From the NCBI GenBank assembly GCA_030634715.1, contig DAOWAG010000025.1, positions 1 to 9,446 on the forward strand: a DNA stretch of 9,446 bases. Reading direction: 5' to 3'. The notes under the pieces were generated by a model. The model made no database searches. It was not told where the DNA came from and worked only from the letters and a program-made list of their open reading frames with translations. The stretch comes from Candidatus Aegiribacteria sp. Its GTDB lineage: Bacteria; Fermentibacterota; Fermentibacteria; Fermentibacterales; Fermentibacteraceae. The position numbers were made by a program, and so were the translations under genes. The number at the start of each line of letters is the position of its first letter. The first letter of the stretch is position 1. Shown here piece by piece: positions 1 through 7,317 of the stretch.

Positions 1-984
1 AAACTGGCCCTGAAGTATCATCCGGATAGAAATCCCGGTGATCACAGAGCAGAAGAGAAATTCAAAGAGATAACCAAGGCTTATGAAATTCTCAGTGACC
101 CGCGGAAACGGCAGGCTTTCGACAGAACTGGATCCTGGGATAGTATGCCGAATATGTCGGAATTCTTTACCGGATTCGGTATGGATGACGCTCTAAGAGC
201 ATTTCAGGATATTTTCGGATTCAGCAGATCCCGAGGCCCCTCTCCAGGAGCGGATATCACTTTCGATGTTGATCTCGATTTGAAAGATGTTGTTAATGGA
301 ACCAATCGGGAAATCAGTATCAAACGTATGGAGCATTGCAGAATTTGCGATGGAACAGGCGCTGATCCATCGGAGGGTCTGGAAACCTGCATCAATTGCG
401 GAGGACAGGGAAGGGTAAGAACCGTTAGAAGAACTCTTCTTGGAGCCATGCAGTCTGTGGATATCTGCCCATCCTGTAACGGACGCGGAGAAATTCCAAA
501 GAAGGTCTGTTCCGAGTGCAAAGGATCAAGACTTGAGTCCAGAGAGAGGAAAGTTGTTGCCGATCTTCCCGCAGGGATATCGACCGGTCATTATATCCGT
601 TTGCGAGGTCAGGGACATTTTCCGGAAAGCGATGGACCACCAGGGGATCTGATCCTGAGAATAAGGAAGATAGATTTCAGGGAATTCGTCAGAGAAGGTG
701 ATGATCTTGTTTACAGAACACTGATTTCGTTTCCGGACGCGGCGCTCGGAACGGAAATAACAATACCTGCCATTGAGGATGAATCAATGAAGATCAAGAT
801 TCCCGCCGGTGTACAACCCGGTGAGAAGCTGATCCTCAGAAAGAAGGGCATCAGGAGACTGAAAGGATTCGGCAGAGGGGATTTGATAGTTATCGCTGAT
901 GTATATGTACCTGAACAGCTGTCCAGGAAGGAGAAAAAAATTCTTGAGGAGCTGAGTAATTCAAAACACTTCATTTCATCATGA
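1..984 (+). CDS. dnaJ: Chaperone protein DnaJ (Hsp40, type A), 5' end missing
   Basis: Co-chaperone that stimulates the ATPase of DnaK and delivers unfolded clients to it in the cytoplasm. The frame is open from base 1, so the first roughly 20 residues lie outside the window; the Met codon at 145 is internal. Visible in order (numbering from base 1): J-domain helix II with the HPD motif at residues 7-9, helix III, a short linker with only a few Gly/Phe (about 49-80) ending in an F-x-D-I-F-G segment, and a zinc-finger domain. The zinc finger has paired cysteines encoded at 337/346, 388/397, 466/475 and 508/517. Three repeats follow CxxCxGxG; the fourth ends in G-S-R instead of G-x-G. Two beta-sandwich client-binding domains follow, with the usual LRGQGHF and [14 protein letters not shown] motifs. 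The estimated full length of about 350 residues is slightly shorter than typical, mainly because of the reduced G/F linker. It ends 16 bp before mutS2. Identification is secure; only the N-terminus is unseen. Confidence 0.96.
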   Translation, partial: KLALKYHPDRNPGDHRAEEKFKEITKAYEILSDPRKRQAFDRTGSWDSMPNMSEFFTGFGMDDALRAFQDIFGFSRSRGPSPGADITFDVDLDLKDVVNGTNREISIKRMEHCRICDGTGADPSEGLETCINCGGQGRVRTVRRTLLGAMQSVDICPSCNGRGEIPKKVCSECKGSRLESRERKVVADLPAGISTGHYIRLRGQGHFPESDGPPGDLILRIRKIDFREFVREGDDLVYRTLISFPDAALGTEITIPAIEDESMKIKIPAGVQPGEKLILRKKGIRRLKGFGRGDLIVIADVYVPEQLSRKEKKILEELSNSKHFISS

Positions 985-1000
985 CAGTTCCCATGTTATT

Positions 1001-3334
1001 ATGAACAACTCTCTCCTGCGTCTTGAATATCATCTTGTACTCAAGGAGATCGCTAATCGAGCGATCAGCTGCATCGGTCAGGAAAAAGTAAAAACGCTGC
1101 GGCCTGGATGGAATTCAGAAACATCCCTAAGACTCCGGGATGAGACCGAATGCGCCGGTGATCTTCTTGAACAAGGCATACACCCTCCAGCGGGAAGCCT
1201 TGATGAATTAAAAGAAATAACCGATTCAATCGATTCGGGGACAATAATCCTCAGTCCTCTTCAACTCAGGGATACAGGCAATATCCTTGAAGAAATGGAT
1301 CAATTCGTTCAGTCTCTTGAGAAGAGCGAGATTGAAGACGACAGATTACTTGCTCTTCATGGTATTTTCAGACGCATCCCCCGACTGAGGGAATTGTCTG
1401 TTAAATTGCTGAAAATAACCACTCCGGATGGGGATCTTTCCCCTGGTGCCACCCCTGAACTGACCCGCCTGACCAGGACAGTTGACAGGCTTGAGCGAAA
1501 TCTGTCAAAGCGGATAAACAAGATTTCAGCTGCTCTGTCACAGTCGAATGTTATTCGAGATTCTCCTCCCACTCTGAGGGATGGTCGATACGTCCTTCCG
1601 GTGATCTCAGCAAGAAAGCGTGAGGTCAGAGGAATCGTACATGATCGTTCAGAATCGGGCGAAACAGTATTTATTGAACCATCTCAACTTGTTGAGGATG
1701 GAAATTCTCTCAGGGAAGCTCTGCTTGATCTGGACTTTGAAAAAAGAAAAATCCTCAGAGAGGCATCTCTCGCAGTAAGGAAGCGATCAGATGAACTTTC
1801 GATGGGTATAGAAGCAGTTTCCGCCCTTGATGCCATTTTTGCGCGTGTTTCGTATTCTAAAGATATGAAGACCATGTTTCCGTCAGATGGAGCACTTTCA
1901 TTACTCAAGCTGAGACATCCTCTAATTCCAGCTGATGAAGTAATTGAAAATGACGTCAGGTTGCCGGATGACTGGAAGGTTCTAATAGTGAGTGGTCCCA
2001 ATGCGGGGGGGAAAAGCGTTCTGCTGAAGGCAATCGGCCTTTCAGTTATCTGCGCACAATCGGGTATAGGAGCATGCGTATCCTATGGTTCTACATTACC
2101 GTTCTTCAGCAGGATCCATGTCTCTATCGGGGATCAGCAATCCATTGCGGATCATCAGAGTACATATTCCGCTCGATTGCGGGAACAACTGGAGATGCTG
2201 AATGATCACAGACCTGGTGGATTCATCCTTATAGATGAACCCTCAGCAGGTACCGACCCGCTTACCGGGGCTGCTCTGGCTGCTTCTCTGCTTGATCATC
2301 TTGCTGACGCTGACAATAGACTTGTTGTCACAACGCATCAGGGTCAGCTTAAAAGCCTTGCTCAGGGAAAATCTGGATTTTACAATGGCAGCATGAATTT
2401 TCATGAGGACACTCTCGAGCCTGACTACACTTTTACATACGGGATCCCTGGATCTTCTTTTACGCTGGAGATCGCCAGAAAAATGAACTTTCCTGCCGAT
2501 GTTCTTGCAAGAGCGGAGACACTCTCAGGGGATTCATTCAAACTTGACAGGATGCTGGAAGAAATTGCTTCGATAAGAAGTGAGATTAAGGAGAGATTGG
2601 AGGAACTCGATCAAGAGCAGGAGGAAGACAGAATTGTCAGGGAACGTCTGAATATGGAGCTGGAATCCTCCAGAATGGAGCTTCTTCAAACCAGGAATAG
2701 AATTGAAGAGCAGTCGAGAGAATGGGAACGTTCAATCAATTCGCGGGCGGATGCTCTTCTGGCCAGACTGGCAAAAACTGAAACTGCGCAGGAAAGGCGA
2801 AGTATCAGATCGGAAATCCGGGAGATTGCCGTGTCTGCATCAAGCCCCTATTTGAAGGATGAAGACAACAGTAAACCTCCGGATAAGCATATTGTGAAGG
2901 ATGGATGGGTGACGGTAAGAGGATGGAGCGGAAAGGGAAAAATCGCAGAACTTGGAAAAGACTACGCGGTTGTGATAATGGGTAATCTCAGGTTGAAGAA
3001 GTCTTTGTCCGATCTTGAGGCTGCTGTTCCACCGGAGGAGAAACCGGTATCCTCAGACTGGAGTGTACCTGTTCAGACCAGGATTGAACTTAATCTGCGA
3101 GGTATGTCTGCTGATGAAGCCCTTGCTGAGCTTGATCTGGCTCTTGACGACAGCATCGTTTCTGGTATTCCACAAATTCGAGTGATTCACGGCAAGGGGA
3201 AAGGCATTCTCATGCGTGCGGTTGTTGATTTCGCAAAAAGTGACCGGAGAGTTGCGTCCTTCAGACAGGGAAGACCGTCAGAAGGTGGAACAGGTGTCAC
3301 TATCATTGTTCTTAACACCCCGGAAGAATCATAA
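1001..3334 (+). CDS. mutS2: Endonuclease MutS2 (MutS-family ATPase with Smr domain)
   Basis: MutS2 lacks the mismatch-recognition domain of MutS; family members act on branched DNA, suppress recombination, or rescue collided ribosomes (RqcU role in Bacillus). Length 777 aa is normal. Order: helical clamp/core region (1-320); ATPase with Walker A GPNAGGKS at 332-339, a signature stretch I-G-D-Q-Q-S-I near 377-383, Walker B ILIDEP at 409-414 with the following A-G-T-D-P, and the switch histidine in TTHQ (446); a charged, probably coiled-coil segment (about 505-610); a small KOW/SH3-like segment (634-673); and a C-terminal Smr domain (695-770) with HGKGKG at 730-735 and a G-V-T-I-I-V-L ending. 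Two motifs drift from the usual form: Smr has LNLR instead of LDLR, and the ATPase has QSTYS and THQ where most homologues have LSTFS and THY. ATG 1001 fits the family start although no strong Shine-Dalgarno precedes it, so it may rely on coupling to dnaJ. Its TAA overlaps the dnaG ATG by one base. Confidence 0.96.
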   Translation: MNNSLLRLEYHLVLKEIANRAISCIGQEKVKTLRPGWNSETSLRLRDETECAGDLLEQGIHPPAGSLDELKEITDSIDSGTIILSPLQLRDTGNILEEMDQFVQSLEKSEIEDDRLLALHGIFRRIPRLRELSVKLLKITTPDGDLSPGATPELTRLTRTVDRLERNLSKRINKISAALSQSNVIRDSPPTLRDGRYVLPVISARKREVRGIVHDRSESGETVFIEPSQLVEDGNSLREALLDLDFEKRKILREASLAVRKRSDELSMGIEAVSALDAIFARVSYSKDMKTMFPSDGALSLLKLRHPLIPADEVIENDVRLPDDWKVLIVSGPNAGGKSVLLKAIGLSVICAQSGIGACVSYGSTLPFFSRIHVSIGDQQSIADHQSTYSARLREQLEMLNDHRPGGFILIDEPSAGTDPLTGAALAASLLDHLADADNRLVVTTHQGQLKSLAQGKSGFYNGSMNFHEDTLEPDYTFTYGIPGSSFTLEIARKMNFPADVLARAETLSGDSFKLDRMLEEIASIRSEIKERLEELDQEQEEDRIVRERLNMELESSRMELLQTRNRIEEQSREWERSINSRADALLARLAKTETAQERRSIRSEIREIAVSASSPYLKDEDNSKPPDKHIVKDGWVTVRGWSGKGKIAELGKDYAVVIMGNLRLKKSLSDLEAAVPPEEKPVSSDWSVPVQTRIELNLRGMSADEALAELDLALDDSIVSGIPQIRVIHGKGKGILMRAVVDFAKSDRRVASFRQGRPSEGGTGVTIIVLNTPEES

Positions 3335-5073
3335 TGCCCTCCGGTAGAGGTTACTTCTCAAATGAATCGATTGAACGAGTAAGAGCTAATGTAGATATCG
3401 TCTCAGTTGTAGGCAGGTATGTAAGCCTGAAGCGCTCAGGGAGAAACATGAAAGGAATCTGCCCCTTTCACAGGGAAAAAACTCCATCATTCTTTGTATC
3501 TCAGGAAAGACAGATGTACCATTGTTTTGGATGCGGAGCAGGTGGAGATGCATTCTCATTCCTGATGAATTATCTGGGATTTACTTTCCGTGAAGCTGTA
3601 GAGGACCTTGCTACCGAGGTCGGTGTGGAGCTGGAGACAGCGGGACGGGACACAACAAGGACGGATATTTTCAGGGAGATAATCGCGGAATCACAGCGTT
3701 ATTATCGGGATCAGATCAGAGGGAGTTCCGGTTCCAAGGCAAGAGAATATTTAAACAAAAGGAACCTTTCTGACCAGACGATCGAAAAAATCGGCATCAG
3801 CTGGGCACAGAGTGGTAATCGGCTTTCCACATATCTGCGCGGTAAAGGCTACTCGGAAAGCCAGCTCATTGAATCGGGAATCGCCCTCAGATCCAGAAAA
3901 AACAATGATGGGATATACGACCGCTTCAGAGATAGAATACTGTTTCCAATCCGTGATCGAAGAGGGAGGATCATCAGCTTCGGCGGGAGGTGTCTCACTA
4001 AATCCTCTCCTGACACACCAAAGTATATAAATGGTCCTGAATCACCGATATACAGAAAGGGGGACTACCTCTACGGTTACCACGAAGCTCTCAGAGCAGC
4101 GAGGGATCTTGATATGATTATCCTTGTGGAAGGATACTTCGACCATTCGCGGTTTATAGAGGTCGGTTTCGATTGTGTTATTGCAACTTGCGGAACTGCT
4201 TTAACTTCGTCGCAGGCCAGACAGATGTGTGCTATGTCATCTGATATTCTTATATGCTATGATGGTGATAAAGCAGGTCAGAGAGCGGCAGTTCGAGCTG
4301 CCGAAGTGATTCTTGAACAGGGTCATCTGCCAGGGATCATATCGATTCCTGATGGCAAAGATCCTGATGACTACATAAATGAAAATGGAACCGGTGCGGT
4401 TCTGGAATTGACTGCTGGAGCTCTGGATCCAATTCGTTTTGCACTTGGATTACTTGGCTCCTGGTCGATGATAAAGAGTTCAGGAAGAAAGGTAAAAGTT
4501 GTCAGGAGACTTGTTGGTATTGCATCAAGCACGACAGATCCTGTAATTCTGGAGACACTCTTGAAAGTGATTTCAGAAGAAACAGGGTACTCTATCGGAA
4601 CACTTGAATCGCAGGTCGCGGAGGAAGACAGAAAACGTCAGAAATCTGCGTATAGAATTGTTCATTCCATTGAATTGAACAGATGGGATAAGGCTATTCT
4701 TGGATCGATTCTTCTTTCTCCTGAGGGCTTCAGCAATTCAGTAACTGGATTTCTTCAAGAGGGGGATTTCAGAACGGAGACCGGGATCAGAATATTCCGG
4801 GAGATCAGAAAACAGATCAACGAAGGCGCTGTAGTATTCCAGCTTTCAGGACTTGACGCTGAGGATGCTTCTGCATGCAGTGAAATCATGTCGTCGTTTC
4901 CAGACCAGAAGGACCCATCAGGTAGAGCAAGCATTGAGAATGCTGTCAATCGAGACAGACTGGAGAGGGAAATGGCTCAGCTCAAGACCAGATTGAAATC
5001 CGCTGATGACAGCGAGATTGATGAATTAAAACAACAGATATCCGAGATCGGCAAAAAGCTGATAAGAATGTAG
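3334..5073 (+). CDS. dnaG: DNA primase DnaG
   Basis: Synthesises the RNA primers for replication and works with the replicative helicase at the fork. At 579 aa it is close to E. coli DnaG (581). Order: CHC2 zinc-binding domain with C43, H46, C64 and C67 (CPFH and CFGC); RNA polymerase core with the KYINGPESPIY-type motif at 230-240; TOPRIM fold with the catalytic glutamate in VEGY (E266), the GTALT motif (287-291), the D-G-D pair at D310/D312 and further acidic residues in GKDPDD (341-346). The C-terminal portion (about 445-579) matches the position of the helicase-interaction domain, is much less conserved and ends in a charged helix. All key metal-binding residues are present, so it should be active. 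The start is supported by GGAAG (3322-3326) seven bases upstream. It is joined to mutS2 by TAATG and is followed directly by rpoD, the arrangement of the macromolecular synthesis operon. Identification is secure. Confidence 0.97.
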   Translation: MPSGRGYFSNESIERVRANVDIVSVVGRYVSLKRSGRNMKGICPFHREKTPSFFVSQERQMYHCFGCGAGGDAFSFLMNYLGFTFREAVEDLATEVGVELETAGRDTTRTDIFREIIAESQRYYRDQIRGSSGSKAREYLNKRNLSDQTIEKIGISWAQSGNRLSTYLRGKGYSESQLIESGIALRSRKNNDGIYDRFRDRILFPIRDRRGRIISFGGRCLTKSSPDTPKYINGPESPIYRKGDYLYGYHEALRAARDLDMIILVEGYFDHSRFIEVGFDCVIATCGTALTSSQARQMCAMSSDILICYDGDKAGQRAAVRAAEVILEQGHLPGIISIPDGKDPDDYINENGTGAVLELTAGALDPIRFALGLLGSWSMIKSSGRKVKVVRRLVGIASSTTDPVILETLLKVISEETGYSIGTLESQVAEEDRKRQKSAYRIVHSIELNRWDKAILGSILLSPEGFSNSVTGFLQEGDFRTETGIRIFREIRKQINEGAVVFQLSGLDAEDASACSEIMSSFPDQKDPSGRASIENAVNRDRLEREMAQLKTRLKSADDSEIDELKQQISEIGKKLIRM

Positions 5074-5078
5074 GTGAT
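5072..5078 (+). promoter_or_regulatory. Shine-Dalgarno sequence for rpoD, supporting a CTG start
   Basis: AGGTGAT is a seven-base exact match to the strand complementary to the 16S rRNA 3' end (…AGGAGGTGATC). It overlaps the dnaG stop codon. The AGG lies six bases before the CTG at 5081, which is normal spacing for initiation there, and no ATG, GTG or TTG in the rpoD frame follows until 5186. Functional assignment is inference from match and position. Confidence 0.5.
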
Positions 5079-5080
5079 AA

Positions 5081-6499
5081 CTGATTCCCCTGTGTCAGCA
5101 GCAAAAGAACAGTTTCAAACACACTCGAGGAGTAGACCTTAATTCGGGAACTCTTTTCTTTCGGGAAATTGATGTTGTTCCCCCGATGTATCCAGAGGAA
5201 GAAAAAGAACTTGCTGAAAGTCAGGAAAATGTCAGGATCATCATGCTGGAATCCATTCTATCGACACCGCTTGGTCGAAGGGATTTCTTCGAGCCATTCA
5301 AAACATTATTAAAGGGTGAGACAGTGGAGGAGGGAATTGTTGACAGGTCATTCTGGGAGATGAAGCATGATCGTCTACATTCTTCAAGACGAAAAGGAAT
5401 GGAACTGATTCTCAGAAAAATGAACAATCGATATCAGAATCGTGAAGCTGTTCGAAGACTTCACTTGTCGTGGTTCAGAGTTGAACGTATCGGGAGGGAA
5501 CTGTTCGGTGGAGTAGAAACATGCAGATATCTCGTCAATCGAATGAAGGAGCTGATGGATCTGCTGGGAGAGGATATTACTTCTGCACGATCAAGAGCTT
5601 TGAAATTCTGTTCAGCGGTAGATTCATCTGAGCATGATAATTATAAAGCCTGGAGCCTCTATCCGCAGTTAACCGCAATTCGAAATGAACTTGATCTGAT
5701 TGAAGTGAATGTCGGAGTGGATATTCATGAATATATCACATTCGCTCAGCGTTTCTACGGCGCACTTAAAAAGCATAATGAAATTCTTGAGAGATATGTT
5801 GAAGCAAACCTCAGACTGGTTGTTACAAAAGTCAGGAAATACTATCCCTGCGACGCGATGGAAGAGATGGATCTTGTTCAGGAGGGGTGCCAGGGTCTCA
5901 TGGATGCTGTACGGCGTTTCGAATATCATCGGGGATATAAATTCTCCACCTTCGCGGTATGGTGGATAAGGCAGGCAATCCTTAAAGCTATACTCCATCA
6001 ATCAAGGCTTATCAGACTTCCAGTAAATATTCTGAAAGCGAATTCATGCATCAGGGACGATATTGATAATTTCACTGCAGACATGGGGCATCTCCCCACA
6101 ATCGATGAATTGGCGGAATACACTGGAGTGGAACGTGATGAGATTGAAAAGATATTTCTATCCACAGCAAAGCCTCTATCTCTGAATCACACCACCGAAG
6201 AACAGGATGCAACTATTGCTAATTATCTTGAAAACAAATTTCTGATACCCGATGAGGAAGTTATCAAGGATGATCTCAGAGAAAGAATTGATGCTGCTCT
6301 GGCCTTGTTATCAGACAGAGAAAAAACGATAATTACTTTTCGATTCGGATTATTCAGTGGTGAATCCTGTACTTTGCAGGATCTTGGACGAATCTTCAGG
6401 ATCAGTAGAGAAAGGGTCAGACAACTGGAATCCAGAGCCCTTGGCAAATTACGAAAACATGGATTGATGACTTCTCTATCTGCTGGAGACGCAATATGA
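5081..6499 (+). CDS. rpoD: RNA polymerase sigma factor RpoD (principal sigma-70), probable CTG start
   Basis: Directs RNA polymerase to housekeeping promoters. The first conventional start is ATG 5186 (437 aa), but the frame stays open back to the TAA at 5078-5080, and residues just before that ATG read LFFREIDVVPP, which aligns without gaps to region 1.2 of RpoD. CTG 5081, well spaced from AGGTGAT, would give 472 aa. Numbering from it: region 1.2 about 19-55; a shortened non-conserved insert of Gram-negative RpoD type (roughly 80-225, including a YLVNRMKELMD stretch); region 2.1 VEANLRLVV (240-248); regions 2.3-2.4 around YKFSTFAVWWIRQAI (286-300); region 3; region 4.2 helix-turn-helix with SRERVRQL (442-449), retaining the Arg, Glu and Gln that contact the -35 element. 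Region 1.1 is absent and there is no room for it. Oddities: Leu301 stands where E. coli has Thr440, and EGCQGLM replaces the usual EGNIGLM. The position after dnaG supports the housekeeping role. The family is certain; the exact start is not. Confidence 0.93.
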   Translation: MIPLCQQQKNSFKHTRGVDLNSGTLFFREIDVVPPMYPEEEKELAESQENVRIIMLESILSTPLGRRDFFEPFKTLLKGETVEEGIVDRSFWEMKHDRLHSSRRKGMELILRKMNNRYQNREAVRRLHLSWFRVERIGRELFGGVETCRYLVNRMKELMDLLGEDITSARSRALKFCSAVDSSEHDNYKAWSLYPQLTAIRNELDLIEVNVGVDIHEYITFAQRFYGALKKHNEILERYVEANLRLVVTKVRKYYPCDAMEEMDLVQEGCQGLMDAVRRFEYHRGYKFSTFAVWWIRQAILKAILHQSRLIRLPVNILKANSCIRDDIDNFTADMGHLPTIDELAEYTGVERDEIEKIFLSTAKPLSLNHTTEEQDATIANYLENKFLIPDEEVIKDDLRERIDAALALLSDREKTIITFRFGLFSGESCTLQDLGRIFRISRERVRQLESRALGKLRKHGLMTSLSAGDAI

Positions 6500-7317
6500 A
6501 AACCGTTATTCTAGCTTCGTTCCTGTTGCTGTCCTTATCCTGCCGGAGCGTTGAGAAGGCTGATGAGGATACACGATTCATTGTTCTTGGACCTTCTCTT
6601 GTTGAGATCATGTTTGTTACAGGACTTGGAGACAGAATTGCAGCAGTTGACCGGTATTCGGATTGGCCGCCGATTGTGCAGGAATTACCTTCAGTTGGCG
6701 GATATGTGGATCCTTCACTGGAGCGGATCTCCTCCGTTTCACCCACCTCTATCCACATTAGCGGTAACAATCCTGTACTTCATGAACTTGCGGAGACTCT
6801 GGGTATTCCCTGTTACTCCTACCGCTTTGACACACTTGAGGATGTATTTGTAACGCTTGATTCTCTTGATGCAAGATATGGAGCGGATGCAGCTTCGTAT
6901 AAGAATGAGCTCCAATCACGACTGGATTCTCTTCAGTACTTAATGGGAAACACCGAACCAATTTCCTGCATGATCGTTGTTTATCATGAGCGCGGGTCTT
7001 CCAGTATGACAATTGCCGGTAGAAACACATTTTTCGCAGATCTGCTTTCCGCTATGAACTGCGAAATAAAAGCACCTGATGTTGGAGCCTGGCCTATGAT
7101 ATCCGCAGAGGGAGTGCTGGAAATGGCGCCTGATCATATAATCTGCCTGTATCCGGGACGAACAGATACAACAACTGTTATAGTCTCAGAGATCGATTTC
7201 TGGGTTGAATTAGGATTCGAGACATCAAGAATTCACTGTCTCTTTGAGCCATATATCATGATTCCCGGAGGAAGACTCATTGAAATTGCTGAGAGGATAT
7301 GTTCGTGTCTGCTTTAA
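6496..7317 (+). CDS. Class III ABC importer substrate-binding lipoprotein, BtuF/FecB-like
   Basis: Captures the substrate outside the cytoplasmic membrane and presents it to the permease; relatives bind cobalamin, cobinamide, ferric siderophores or haem. The 273-residue protein opens with a short signal peptide (Lys2, hydrophobic 4-14) and Cys16 in S-L-S-C, an imperfect lipobox, so lipid anchoring is likely rather than certain. The TroA-like fold is recognisable from the LGPSLVEIMFVTGLGDRIAAV-type opening (31-51), P-S-V-G-G-Y-V-D-P-S-L-E-R-I at 65-78, an inter-domain helix (about 120-150), G-R-N-T-F-F-A-D-L-L (175-184), A-W-P-M-I-S-A-E (198-205) and a C-terminal PGGR (257-260). Substrate cannot be decided from sequence. 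The start ATG overlaps the rpoD stop (ATGA) and is preceded by GGAG at 6485-6488, seven bases away, so translation is probably coupled to rpoD. No cobalamin riboswitch can precede it because there is no gap. It forms a transporter with the next two genes. Confidence 0.88.
   Translation: MKTVILASFLLLSLSCRSVEKADEDTRFIVLGPSLVEIMFVTGLGDRIAAVDRYSDWPPIVQELPSVGGYVDPSLERISSVSPTSIHISGNNPVLHELAETLGIPCYSYRFDTLEDVFVTLDSLDARYGADAASYKNELQSRLDSLQYLMGNTEPISCMIVVYHERGSSSMTIAGRNTFFADLLSAMNCEIKAPDVGAWPMISAEGVLEMAPDHIICLYPGRTDTTTVIVSEIDFWVELGFETSRIHCLFEPYIMIPGGRLIEIAERICSCLL
7291..7296 (+). promoter_or_regulatory. Shine-Dalgarno sequence favouring the GTG start of the ATPase gene
   Basis: GAGAGG lies inside the 3' end of the binding-protein gene. 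It is two bases from ATG 7299, too close for efficient use, but eight bases from the in-frame GTG at 7305, which is therefore the more likely start. Confidence 0.45.

Noticed and set aside
4664..4705. Promoter-like TTGAAT ... TATTCT spacing within dnaG that could drive rpoD separately.
   Set aside because: Poor match, coding constraint explains the sequence, and the sigma specificity in this organism may differ from E. coli.
5143..5167. Direct repeat TTCGGGAA (5143-5150 and 5160-5167) in front of the first rpoD ATG, suggestive of an operator.
   Set aside because: Both copies lie within the in-frame region 1.2 coding sequence, and an 8-base repeat can arise by chance; no sign of a paired operator.
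5711..6001. Antisense and alternative-frame open frames of 60-117 codons lying inside rpoD, dnaJ, mutS2 and the binding-protein gene.
   Set aside because: They lie within strongly conserved genes, show no family resemblance and no good ribosome-binding sites; treated as chance open frames.
6400..6496. Possible cobalamin riboswitch or Fur box ahead of the importer.
   Set aside because: The importer start overlaps the rpoD stop, leaving no leader, and no riboswitch-like or Fur-box-like sequence stands out in the end of rpoD.
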